Of a stretch of 10,943 nucleotides of DNA, positions 1-7,186 are shown piece by piece. The notes below the pieces were generated by a model. That model saw only the letters and a program-made list of their open reading frames with translations, did not search any database and was not told where the DNA came from. The position numbers and the translations under genes are program-made. Origin of the DNA: PHAA01 sp964584415 (GTDB lineage Bacteria; Bacillota; Syntrophomonadia; Syntrophomonadales; Syntrophomonadaceae); assembly GCA_964584415.1 (NCBI GenBank), contig CAZOZX010000068.1:1-10943 (forward strand), read 5' to 3'. Numbering within the stretch: the first letter of the stretch is position 1; the number at the start of each line of letters is the position of its first letter.

Positions 1-455
1 TCCTGGTGGTACTCTTCAGCCGGGTAAAAATTATCAGCTGGTAGGTTTTTAACGGCTACTGGTTTTCTAAAACGACTACTTGCCTCCAACTGCAGTTTGG
101 AGGCTTCGGCAACCTCTTTCTGCCTCTGATTGTGATAGAAGATGGCTGGGCGATAGGATGGTCCCCGGTCATAAAACTGACCTTCGGAATCGGTTGGGTC
201 TATCTGCTGCCAGTATATATCAAGGAGATCCGCATAATCGACCAACTTCGGATCAAAGGTTACCTGTATAGCTTCATAATGCCCAGTAATCAAGCTGCAT
301 ACTTGTTCATAAGTAGGATTTGAAGAATGTCCGCCTGTATAACCGGATACAATTTTTATAACTCCAGGTACATGTTCAAAAGGCGCTACCATACACCAAA
401 AGCATCCCCCGGCAAAGGTGGCCAGTTCATCATTTTCTGAGTGGTGAAGACTCAT
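1..455 (-). CDS. msrA: Peptide methionine sulfoxide reductase MsrA, N-terminal 151 residues (cut by window edge)
   Basis: MsrA reduces methionine-S-sulfoxide in proteins and is normally recycled by thioredoxin in the cytoplasm. The frame is open to the left edge. The protein begins MSLHHSENDELATFAGGCFW, with the catalytic cysteine C18 in GGCFWC (16-21). It continues with GYTGG (38-42), TGHYEAIQVTFDP (57-69), a DPTDSEGQFYDRG segment (86-98) and a late EEYHQ motif (147-151), all in family order. The start is ATG at 453-455 with AAGGAG about 7 nt upstream. A typical MsrA domain would end soon after the visible part. GCFWCMV-type Firmicute proteins often carry a C-terminal MsrB domain, so this may be a bifunctional MsrA/B, but the sequence ends too early to tell. 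It follows rlmH by 83 nt, and I see no convincing promoter or terminator in that gap. Confidence 0.95.
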   Translation of the reverse strand, partial: MSLHHSENDELATFAGGCFWCMVAPFEHVPGVIKIVSGYTGGHSSNPTYEQVCSLITGHYEAIQVTFDPKLVDYADLLDIYWQQIDPTDSEGQFYDRGPSYRPAIFYHNQRQKEVAEASKLQLEASSRFRKPVAVKNLPADNFYPAEEYHQ

Positions 456-538
456 ATAATCACTCCTTGGCTGGTGTATTATTGTTTTACCCCTATTTAT
501 CTGTTTCATCCATCAAACAGCTAATATGATGGCGCTTT

Positions 539-1018
539 TTATTTGTGATAAGGTTCGCCTTTAATTATCCTAAATCCCCTGTAAATCTGCTCCGTTAAGA
601 TCAGAACTGCCATTTGGTGTGGAAAAGTCATTTTAGAAAAAGAAATAATCTGATCAGCCCTGAGCTTTACCTCGTTATCCAAGCCATAGGAGCCGCCGAT
701 TATCAGATTTACCCTATTAATCCCCAACTGGTTCCAGGTCTGGATTTGACCGGCGAAGTCCTCTGAGCTGAACATTTTTCCCTGGATATCGAGAATTATA
801 ATTGACTCATTGTTCCCCACCAGGGATAGGATCCGTTCCCCTTCTTTGCGCAGACATTTCTCAATTTCCTTGCTCCCGGCACGGGGAGATATCTTCTCTT
901 CCAATCCGTCATGAAGATTTATGCTAACGTACGGGCCCAACCGCTTCAAATATTCATTGATACCCTGCAGGTAAAACGGTTCGCGGATTTTACCTACCGA
1001 TATGATCCGGTATTTCAT
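539..1018 (-). CDS. rlmH: 23S rRNA (pseudouridine1915-N3)-methyltransferase RlmH
   Basis: RlmH is a SPOUT-class methyltransferase. It uses S-adenosylmethionine to N3-methylate pseudouridine 1915 in helix 69 of 23S rRNA on assembled 70S ribosomes. The length of 159 residues is the family's usual size. Visible landmarks are the N-terminal SVGKIREPFY (7-16) and EYLKRL (22-27), LDIQG (76-80), the SAM-binding knot loop IIGGSYGL (106-113), and the C-terminal block running from FPHQ (132-135) through EQIYR (143-147) to the terminal PYHK. The ATG start at 1016-1018 has AGGAG 6-7 nt upstream. One oddity is that the FPHQM segment continues AVLIL, where homologues I recall carry an Arg (HQMxRV pattern). 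rlmH lies 118 nt downstream of murA, separated by a strong hairpin. Genes of this kind are commonly housekeeping. Confidence 0.95.
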   Translation of the reverse strand: MKYRIISVGKIREPFYLQGINEYLKRLGPYVSINLHDGLEEKISPRAGSKEIEKCLRKEGERILSLVGNNESIIILDIQGKMFSSEDFAGQIQTWNQLGINRVNLIIGGSYGLDNEVKLRADQIISFSKMTFPHQMAVLILTEQIYRGFRIIKGEPYHK

Positions 1019-1084
1019 TTCGATCTCCTACGCCTATTTTGCCCAGTCTAAACTAAAACGCGTGACAAATATAGTTGACACAGG

Positions 1085-1116
1085 ATAGGCCAGGGCATTA
1101 GATCGCCCTGGCCTAT
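1085..1116. terminator. Perfect 12-bp hairpin between murA and rlmH, possible terminator
   Basis: Arms 1085-1096 (ATAGGCCAGGGC) and 1105-1116 are exact reverse complements around an 8-nt loop, giving a GC-rich, very stable hairpin about 20 nt past the murA stop codon. In the direction of murA transcription (minus) the stem is followed by CCTGTGTCAACTATATTTG, which has no U-tract, so it is not a canonical intrinsic terminator for murA. On the plus strand it is followed by ATTCGTTTTCTATTATT, which is U-rich. It could therefore stop antisense transcripts, protect the murA 3' end, or act as a weak or factor-assisted terminator. The repeat is seen directly; its role is inferred. Confidence 0.45.
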
Positions 1117-1136
1117 ATTCGTTTTCTATTATTATA

Positions 1137-2387
1137 TTATTTTATGTGCGCTCCCAAATCGGTTAGCTTCTGGGTTATATTCTCATAACCGCGAAAAATA
1201 TGAATGGCATCTTCAATGATTGTTACACCATGGGCGGCCAGTGCTGCCAATACTAAAGCTGCCCCTGCCCGCAAGTCAGTAGCCCTAACATTAGCTCCGT
1301 ACAAGGCTTCAACTCCTTCTACAATCGCTGTATGCCCTTCCAGCTTTATCCTAGCACCCATTCGGTTGAGCTCTTCGACTATCTGAAAACGGTTCTCAAA
1401 CACATTTTCCACAACTACACTAGTTCCATCGGCCAGTGACAAAATCGCCAGCATCGGGGATTGCATATCGGTGGGAAATCCCGGGTAAGGCAGGGTCTTA
1501 ATATCTGCTCTATGGATTCGCCCCCCTGCCTTGACCAAAATCCCTTGATCGGTCTCCTCAACTATTGCCCCGATTTCTTGGAGCTTGGCAATTATGGGAT
1601 GCAGATGGGTAGGAATAATATTTTCAACTATAACTTCTCCGCCCGATATAGCAGCCGCAATCATATACGTACCCGCCTCAATCCTATCGGGAATGATCGA
1701 ATACCGACCCGCCTTTAAGGTAGGCACTCCTTCTATTTTTACCACGTCCGTACCTGCCCCGCGTATTTTAGCTCCCATAGAGTTCAGGAAGTTGGCCAGG
1801 TCGACTATCTCCGGTTCTTTGGCTGCGTTCTCGATTATACTCAGTCCCAGCGTTTTTGATGCCATCATAATTAGATTCTCGGTAGCCCCCACACTTGGGA
1901 AGTCTAGGTAAATTCTAGCCCCGTGGGTCTGTTCTCCGCGGGCGTAAATGCAGCCATGCTCAATTTCTATTTCCGCTCCTAAGGCTCGAACCCCTTTGAT
2001 ATGCAAATCCATAGGGCGAGATCCAATGTCACAACCACCCGGCAACGAAACAATAGCTTTCCCCTGCCGGCCTAGTAAAGCACCCAAAAAGAGGTTAGAT
2101 GCCCGAAGTTTCTTTGATAGTTCTATAGGCGTCTCTACCTTCATGTCGTGGCGAGGAGGACAAATAGACAGGCTGCCGTCATCTCTCCAGGACGCAATGG
2201 CACCCATTTCGTTAAGCATCTCCACCATGACTTCGGTATCACAGATACGAGGTACATTGTCCAGGATAGTCTCACCATCCGCCATGATACTGGCCGCAAT
2301 CAAAACCAATCCCGCGTTTTTAGCCCCGCTTATTTTTACCTTTCCCCGCAAAGGATATCCACCCTCGATTATTAACCTTCCTTGCAA
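1137..2387 (-). CDS. murA: UDP-N-acetylglucosamine 1-carboxyvinyltransferase MurA
   Basis: MurA transfers enolpyruvate from PEP to UDP-GlcNAc, the first committed step of peptidoglycan synthesis, in the cytoplasm. At 416 residues it has the normal length. Active-site landmarks are K23-N24 in SGAKNAG, R95 in KKLRAS, the loop cysteine C119 in LPGGCDIGSRP (the residue fosfomycin alkylates), D307 in YPGFPTDMQ, and R373 in DLRAGAA near the C-terminus. The presence of Cys rather than Asp at 119 predicts a fosfomycin-sensitive target. The start is TTG (2385-2387). An in-frame TAG two codons upstream excludes a longer form, and the next methionine (M34) would remove K23-N24. AGGAGAGG sits about 8 nt upstream and overlaps the end of the preceding peptidase gene. 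With only 14 nt between them, the two genes are probably cotranscribed. Confidence 0.97.
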   Translation of the reverse strand: MQGRLIIEGGYPLRGKVKISGAKNAGLVLIAASIMADGETILDNVPRICDTEVMVEMLNEMGAIASWRDDGSLSICPPRHDMKVETPIELSKKLRASNLFLGALLGRQGKAIVSLPGGCDIGSRPMDLHIKGVRALGAEIEIEHGCIYARGEQTHGARIYLDFPSVGATENLIMMASKTLGLSIIENAAKEPEIVDLANFLNSMGAKIRGAGTDVVKIEGVPTLKAGRYSIIPDRIEAGTYMIAAAISGGEVIVENIIPTHLHPIIAKLQEIGAIVEETDQGILVKAGGRIHRADIKTLPYPGFPTDMQSPMLAILSLADGTSVVVENVFENRFQIVEELNRMGARIKLEGHTAIVEGVEALYGANVRATDLRAGAALVLAALAAHGVTIIEDAIHIFRGYENITQKLTDLGAHIK

Positions 2388-2401
2388 GCTCTACACCTCT
2401 C

Positions 2402-3259
2402 CTATTTGTTTTCCAGGTAATCGTAAAATTCCCCGGAAAACGTTGCGTAGTCTACGCTTAATGCGTTCTCTACCGCCTTGGACATCGATTCCCCTTTAGA
2501 TAAGTTATCATTAATTGAATAGATTTTATCTGCACCGTATTCTGCATCTATATAATCCACTATTTGAAGAGATTCCCAATATGCCACCGGTTGGTCGAGG
2601 CGGTCATAGTTCTTCTCCAGGTTTTCTAACTGGTAATAATAAAGATCCGAACTTTGCTTGAATGGACTGGCAAATTGGAAGCCGGTTATGTCACGCTCTG
2701 TATACTGGGCAATTCCTTCAGTCCACCAACGATTATAGTTACCTCTGGTTATTTCATCAACCATCAGGTGGGTAAACTCATGCACCATAGGGCCTTCCTT
2801 GATAAACCGATCCCGTTGACCAATATTAGCCAGCCATGCATTCGGTGATAAAATTCTGATAGTCCCACCCCAGTATACACCCAGTGCTTTCTCGTTTTTG
2901 TCCCAACCAAAACTGGCTGCCAAACTAGCATTGTCTGGGTAAATTACGATGGTGGTTTGTTTACGAGGCTCCCGGCCTAATTGATTTGTAACCTTTGTAT
3001 AGGCATCCTCTGCCGCTTCACTAACTAACTTTACACAATACTGATCTTGAGGTAAATATCTGATCTTATAATGGGCTGTGTCTGTTTCTTCCCAATCTCC
3101 CGTCCGTAGCTGAGTTTCCTGAGCCACCATGAATCTAAACAGGCTCTGCTTAAATTGGCCTGGCAACAATCCTGATCGTGAAATATAGTAAACGAGTACT
3201 GCAAGTACAAAAATACCAAATAAGAATCCCGCGTTATCAGATAACTTGGCACCGAACAT
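2402..3259 (-). CDS. Membrane-anchored peptidase-MA-like gluzincin metallopeptidase
   Basis: A 285-residue protein with one N-terminal membrane segment (about residues 10-27) and an extracytoplasmic catalytic domain. The zinc motif is HEFTH (160-164) within PMVHEFTHLMVDE, followed by WWTEGIAQY (178-186), in which E181 is the expected third zinc ligand. HEXXH plus a downstream EG(I/L)A is the gluzincin pattern seen in the Peptidase MA family. The true substrate is unknown. A role in processing envelope proteins or peptidoglycan-associated factors is an inference from the anchor and from coupling to murA, 14 nt downstream. The ATG start (3257-3259) is preceded by GAGGGGAGAGGGG. A TATAAT-like -10 lies about 35 nt upstream, so this gene and murA may form a two-gene operon. 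No key residue appears to be missing. Confidence 0.85.
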   Translation of the reverse strand: MFGAKLSDNAGFLFGIFVLAVLVYYISRSGLLPGQFKQSLFRFMVAQETQLRTGDWEETDTAHYKIRYLPQDQYCVKLVSEAAEDAYTKVTNQLGREPRKQTTIVIYPDNASLAASFGWDKNEKALGVYWGGTIRILSPNAWLANIGQRDRFIKEGPMVHEFTHLMVDEITRGNYNRWWTEGIAQYTERDITGFQFASPFKQSSDLYYYQLENLEKNYDRLDQPVAYWESLQIVDYIDAEYGADKIYSINDNLSKGESMSKAVENALSVDYATFSGEFYDYLENK

Positions 3260-3287
3260 GGTACCCCTCTCCCCTCATCCGGTTTAC

Positions 3288-3305
3288 CCATTGATTATAC
3301 AATGG
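3288..3305 (-). promoter_or_regulatory. Candidate -10 box (TATAAT) inside a small inverted repeat, upstream of the peptidase-murA pair
   Basis: On the minus strand the 85-nt gap after trxB contains CCATTG-TATAAT-CAATGG: a perfect 6-bp inverted repeat with an exact consensus -10 hexamer as its loop (3294-3299). A start site near 3287 would leave a leader of about 28 nt before the peptidase ATG. No good -35 is visible at 16-18 nt. The element could instead be a weak terminator or an operator overlapping the -10. The hexamer and repeat are seen; promoter use is inferred. Confidence 0.4.
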
Positions 3306-3344
3306 ATGTCAGGGCTTGAGGTTAAGCAAATACTGGCACGGCTG

Positions 3345-4250
3345 CTATTCTTTAAGGTATTCAGTTACTGCCATTCCTGCCTGGGCACCATCGCCGACTG
3401 CAGAAGCAATTTGCCGGGTATGCTTGTCGCGAATATCCCCGGCTGCGAAAATTCCTTCAACCGAGGTTTGCATATTGCGGTCGGTTACAATGTACCCATC
3501 GCTGGTAGTATCCAGTTCTTCGGTGAAGTCCGAATCTGCAACTAGACCAATACTAACGAAAAGGCCTTCTGCTTCTAAAGTTTCTTCATCTCCAGACCGA
3601 ACATCCTGAAGAATAACCGCTCGCATTACACTATCGCCTTCGATTCTTTTGACTACCCGGTTCAACTTGCATTCAATCCGTTGGTTATTTTTTATTTTCT
3701 CAACAGTGTTTGGACCAGCACGAAACTCTTCCCGCCGGTGAATTAAATAAACCTTTGCAGCAATGTCAGCTAGATATAAGGCCTCTTTGAGGGCAGATTC
3801 ACCACCGCCCACAACCGCTACCTTACTATCCCGGAAGAATGCACCATCACAGGTGGCGCAATAAGATACTCCACGCCCCAAAAATTCCTGTTCTCCTTCA
3901 ACTTCCAGTGCCCGGCGTCTTGCACCCGTAGCGATAATGACTGCTCTGGCGATATATTCGTTATCAGTAGTAATCACCTTTTTACCACCGGGAACGTTAT
4001 CAATACTGATAACTTCCTCGAAACGTATCTCAGTCCCAAAACGCTCCGCCTGCTGACGAAAGTTATCCATTAGTTCTCCGCCCAGGACTCCGAAAGGGAA
4101 TCCTGGATAATTATCAATCTGATCCGCAATTGCCGCATTCCCGCCTATTAAAGCGGACTCGAGCACCATTGTTTTAAGCCAAGCCCGGCTGGTATAAATA
4201 GCTGCGGTTAGTCCGGCTGGCCCAGCTCCTAAAATTATTACGTCATACAT
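3345..4250 (-). CDS. trxB: NADPH-dependent thioredoxin reductase TrxB
   Basis: A 301-residue low-molecular-weight FAD/NADPH thioredoxin reductase that reduces oxidised thioredoxin in the cytoplasm. Features in order: FAD-binding GAGPAG (8-13), the redox-active disulfide C131-A-T-C134 followed by DG, NADPH-binding GGGESA (148-153), HRREEFRAG (171-179), which supplies the arginines for the NADPH 2'-phosphate, and the C-terminal FAD motif AAGDIRDKHTRQ (269-280). The nucleotide specificity motifs are complete, in contrast to the paralogue at 8915-9778. The ATG start (4248-4250) has GGGAGG 13 nt upstream, a rather long spacing, and I see no better start. An intrinsic-type hairpin sits immediately before this ribosome binding site, so trxB is either transcribed by read-through from the upstream gene or uses a promoter inside that gene's end. 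Confidence 0.95.
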   Translation of the reverse strand: MYDVIILGAGPAGLTAAIYTSRAWLKTMVLESALIGGNAAIADQIDNYPGFPFGVLGGELMDNFRQQAERFGTEIRFEEVISIDNVPGGKKVITTDNEYIARAVIIATGARRRALEVEGEQEFLGRGVSYCATCDGAFFRDSKVAVVGGGESALKEALYLADIAAKVYLIHRREEFRAGPNTVEKIKNNQRIECKLNRVVKRIEGDSVMRAVILQDVRSGDEETLEAEGLFVSIGLVADSDFTEELDTTSDGYIVTDRNMQTSVEGIFAAGDIRDKHTRQIASAVGDGAQAGMAVTEYLKE

Positions 4251-4271
4251 TGTGACTATGTTTCCTCCCTC

Positions 4272-4314
4272 AGCCCATAAATAAGAACCCTGATCAGCGA
4301 TTCGATCAGGGTTC
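4272..4314 (-). terminator. Intrinsic-type terminator after the LysM-G5-M23 gene
   Basis: Arms 4285-4295 (GAACCCTGATC) and 4304-4314 are exact reverse complements (11 bp) with an 8-nt loop. They begin 11 nt past the stop codon of the upstream gene. On the minus strand the stem is followed by TTATTTATGGGC, a short, imperfect U-rich tail. It probably terminates or attenuates transcription between the hydrolase gene and trxB. The weak tail makes partial read-through plausible. Confidence 0.7.
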
Positions 4315-4325
4315 CGATTATCAAA

Positions 4326-5633
4326 CTAGCGCAAATAGCTTATCGGATTGCGGAACGCTCCGTTAACCATTACTTCAAAATGGAGGTGGGGGCCGGTACT
4401 ATGCCCAGTAGAACCTCTTAAGGCTATAGTCTGACCCTGGCCAACCCGCTGACCGCTTTTGACCAAAAGCTTGGTACAGTGGGCATAGCGAGTGACTATT
4501 CCATTCCCGTGATTGATAATAACGAAGTTGCCATAACCCCCTTGCCAGCCGGCAAAGGAAACTGTTCCGCCATCAGCCGCCAGTATAGATGATCCAATTG
4601 GTCCGGCAATATCAAGCCCGGTATGTCCACGTCCATAGGATTGACTAATAGAACCGCTTACCGGCCAAATCAACCGCCCGGTAGTTACTCCTCCACCACG
4701 TGAAGCGACTTGAACAGAGCGTCCCTTGACAATTACTTTATCGACAGCCGCTTTAATTACTTTCTCCTCAAGAACGTTCTTGTTTTCTATGATCCCATTG
4801 CGTAGTGTTGCCGTGTAGGCAACAAATTTTTCTCCGTTCTTGCCCTCGGTTTTTACCTTTATCCCATTAATCGAGTTATCATTCTGGGTTATGGTTTCAT
4901 AAGGTATGGCAACATTTTCATTACCCTCTACCTCGGCCACCACAGTAATAAGGGGTGTAGGTTTACTCAGAATTATGGATTGACCCAAAGCCAGGATACT
5001 GTCTTCTCGGATGTTATTGCTGGCCACAATATCAGTCACATACATATCATTAGCCCGGGCTATACTCCAAAGTGAATCTCCTTGTTTGACCTTATATATT
5101 TGGGGTGTTTTAGTACCAAGATTAACTAGATTCCAGGCATTATTGGAATCAATAATCCAAGCGGCTGCTACGTTTCCTTCCACAACTTGAACGTTTTCGG
5201 CAAAACCTACTGAAAGAAGACTTTGCCCGGTATCAACTACAGTATATTCCTGCTGTAGTTTATCCAGCAGCTGCTGGGCCACCTCTTTATTTTCCATATA
5301 CACTACCGGTTGGCCATTAACCATAATTGTAGCGCCCATAATCTTGGGTTGTAATGCATAATCCAAGGCGGCCATGATCTGGTCGCCTACCAAAATATCC
5401 CTGCGTTTAGCAAAAGTCCGGCTTATATCAATCCGTTTGTTTATTTCACTGTCTTGCAACTGAGCAATGGCGTCCTTGGCACCCGTTTTATCAGACACCA
5501 CCAACGCTTTGTTCCCATCGACGGTTACCGAATAGGCAGGAGTACGGATTCCAAAGCACCAAACAAATATGATCAGGAAGAGCCCCACCAAGCCCGGTCC
5601 CCACCGGCTCCAAAACTTTCTAAAATTCTCCAT
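4326..5633 (-). CDS. Membrane-anchored LysM-G5-M23 family peptidoglycan metallopeptidase
   Basis: A 435-residue cell-wall hydrolase expected to sit outside the membrane and cut peptide crosslinks or stems in peptidoglycan. Domains in order: a membrane segment (about 13-29), an unassigned region (about 30-175), LysM (about 179-223, with KVKQGDSLWSIA), G5 (about 227-305) and M23/LytM (about 333-433). The M23 zinc residues are present: H337 and D341 in GHTGLD, then YAH (H385) and HLHFE (H416, H418). I chose the ATG at 5631-5633 because GGGGAG lies 5 nt upstream and the membrane segment follows directly. A TTG at 5682-5684, preceded by AGGA, could add 17 residues. scfB ends 68 nt upstream with no visible terminator, so the two are probably cotranscribed. 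SpoIIQ- or DipM-like roles are possible, but nothing ties it to sporulation or division here. Confidence 0.9.
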   Translation of the reverse strand: MENFRKFWSRWGPGLVGLFLIIFVWCFGIRTPAYSVTVDGNKALVVSDKTGAKDAIAQLQDSEINKRIDISRTFAKRRDILVGDQIMAALDYALQPKIMGATIMVNGQPVVYMENKEVAQQLLDKLQQEYTVVDTGQSLLSVGFAENVQVVEGNVAAAWIIDSNNAWNLVNLGTKTPQIYKVKQGDSLWSIARANDMYVTDIVASNNIREDSILALGQSIILSKPTPLITVVAEVEGNENVAIPYETITQNDNSINGIKVKTEGKNGEKFVAYTATLRNGIIENKNVLEEKVIKAAVDKVIVKGRSVQVASRGGGVTTGRLIWPVSGSISQSYGRGHTGLDIAGPIGSSILAADGGTVSFAGWQGGYGNFVIINHGNGIVTRYAHCTKLLVKSGQRVGQGQTIALRGSTGHSTGPHLHFEVMVNGAFRNPISYLR

Positions 5634-5701
5634 AAAAACTCCCCATAATTTATAATCCTGTATTCCTTCTACAACATTTGGCAAAATTCCTGCTTTTTTC
5701 T

Positions 5702-7090
5702 TCAGTCTATGTTTCCTTCCATTCTTTTGATAAGTTCCAAGTATATAGCCCCTTCGATTCTCTTGCGGTGCATCTCACAACTAACTGGATCCGGGATACT
5801 CATATCACCATTGGCGTGGTAAGCGTTAGCATGGCATCCTCCCCCACAATAGTTCCGTGCCCAACACCTAATGCAATGATCTTTATTCCCCAAACGATTA
5901 CCAGCAAATTTCTGGGCTATTTGGTCATCCAACTCATCATCAAAGATACTTCCCATCAGGAATTCGCTTTCACCTACAAATTGATGACAAGGATACACAT
6001 CGCCTTCCGGTGTAACGACCAGGTATTCTACTCCGGCCCCGCATCCCGAATAGCGCTTGGCCAAACATGGTCCTGTCTGAAGATCCAAATTATAGTGAAA
6101 AAAATGAATGTTCTGGTTGCTTTGGTAATATGAACAGAGTATATCGGTTAGGCGATCATATTCGTTCAATACCCGGGGAAGATCTTCAGTCGTAATGCTC
6201 CAGGGATTTTTAGGACCCACTGCTGGCTCAAGGGAAACCGCATCGAATCCCAGCTCAATAATGTGCTGTAAATCATTGCAGAAGTCAAGATTGTGCCGGG
6301 TGAATGTCCCCCTTATGTAATAACTGACTGGCTGCCTTTCAACTATCTTTTTGATCTTGGGTACAATAGAATCGTAGCTCCCTGTTCCGTTATTTAAGAT
6401 CCGATGCTGGTCATTAGTAGCGGGACGCCCATCTAAACTTAAAATGACACTGATATCGTTATCGATTATGAAATCAATGATATCATCCTCCAGCAGCAGG
6501 GCGTTGGTGGTAAGAGTAAAATTAAATTTTTTGCCGTGTTTGATTTCCATTTCACGGCCATAGATGACCAAATTTTTTACTACCTCTACATTTAAGAGAG
6601 GCTCTCCTCCGAAGAAATCTATCTCCAGATTCTTGACCTTCCCGCTGTGGGTAATCAAAAAATCGAGTGCCCTCTTTCCCGTCTCAAAAGACATCAGGCT
6701 GGGCTTCATGCCAAAATCTCCCTGACTAGCGAAGCAGTAATGGCATTTCATGTTGCAGGCATGGGCCACATTCAGACACAACGCCTTAATAGAGAGATTT
6801 GACCAATCAACCGCTATTTGAACCTCCCGTGTAAAAATGGATCCCGCGTCACGGGCGTCCTCAATATCTCGAAGGACTTCGAGCACTTCATTACTGCCAT
6901 ACATGCTTGACAGCTCTGCAAGTACCGAATCTGTATCACCTTTATAATATTGCAATCTATCAATAAAGCAGCTGCTTAAGTCGTCCAGAACATGAATAGC
7001 TCCGCTGTTCACATCCAGCAAAATATTTAGTTCCCCGTGCTTAAACAAATGCAGATTAGCATCAAAATCATATTCTCGCGGCAATACCAA
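5702..7090 (-). CDS. scfB: Radical SAM/SPASM maturase of the SCIFF ranthipeptide (ScfB/CteB type)
   Basis: This enzyme installs thioether crosslinks between cysteine sulfurs and non-alpha carbons of partner residues in the six-cysteine peptide, by SAM-derived radical chemistry with iron-sulfur clusters. The 462-residue protein has an N-terminal precursor-recognition-like region (about 1-95), the radical SAM cluster motif C112-X3-C116-X2-C119 (CNMKCHYC), GGEP (161-164), and a SPASM/auxiliary-cluster set: C342, C350, C368 in GDVYPCHQ, then C406, C409, C415, C419 and C438. Length and architecture match the SCIFF maturase family, and the matching precursor lies just upstream. The start is TTG (7088-7090) with AAGGGAG 7 nt upstream; a second TTG two codons later is worse spaced. 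It is 96 nt from scfA across a strong terminator, so expression by limited read-through is likely. No exporter or leader peptidase is adjacent. Confidence 0.93.
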   Translation of the reverse strand: MVLPREYDFDANLHLFKHGELNILLDVNSGAIHVLDDLSSCFIDRLQYYKGDTDSVLAELSSMYGSNEVLEVLRDIEDARDAGSIFTREVQIAVDWSNLSIKALCLNVAHACNMKCHYCFASQGDFGMKPSLMSFETGKRALDFLITHSGKVKNLEIDFFGGEPLLNVEVVKNLVIYGREMEIKHGKKFNFTLTTNALLLEDDIIDFIIDNDISVILSLDGRPATNDQHRILNNGTGSYDSIVPKIKKIVERQPVSYYIRGTFTRHNLDFCNDLQHIIELGFDAVSLEPAVGPKNPWSITTEDLPRVLNEYDRLTDILCSYYQSNQNIHFFHYNLDLQTGPCLAKRYSGCGAGVEYLVVTPEGDVYPCHQFVGESEFLMGSIFDDELDDQIAQKFAGNRLGNKDHCIRCWARNYCGGGCHANAYHANGDMSIPDPVSCEMHRKRIEGAIYLELIKRMEGNID

Positions 7091-7150
7091 ATTCTATCTC
7101 CCTTATCCCTAAATGGCTGCTGCTACAGCCACAAAGACCGAAATCCAAAT

Positions 7151-7173
7151 AAAAAAGGGGGCTTTCGCCCCCC
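7151..7173 (-). terminator. Strong intrinsic terminator between scfA and scfB
   Basis: On the minus strand, GGGGGC-GAAA-GCCCCC followed directly by TTTTTT (7156 down to 7151) and then ATTT. The stem is all GC, closed by a GAAA tetraloop, with a perfect U-run. It lies 14 nt past the scfA stop and about 60 nt before the scfB start. This is a textbook intrinsic terminator in the transcription direction of both genes. Its position predicts abundant short scfA transcripts and a minority that read through into scfB. Confidence 0.93.
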
Positions 7174-7186
7174 AATCTCTAATCTC

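Noticed and set aside
517..533. CCATCA/TGATGG inverted repeat near 510-533 as a terminator for rlmH
   Set aside because: Only 6 bp with an 11-nt loop and no U-tract on the minus strand.
1075..1103. Plus-strand TTGACA-17-TTAGAT as a promoter
   Set aside because: The -10 matches only half the consensus, it overlaps the 12-bp hairpin, and no plus-strand gene follows.
1948..2499. 183-codon plus-strand open frame
   Set aside because: It is antisense to murA and the peptidase end, has no ribosome binding site and no family resemblance; murA is certain in this stretch.
5678..6133. 151-codon plus-strand open frame
   Set aside because: It is the antisense shadow of the scfB SPASM region and the protein looks random.
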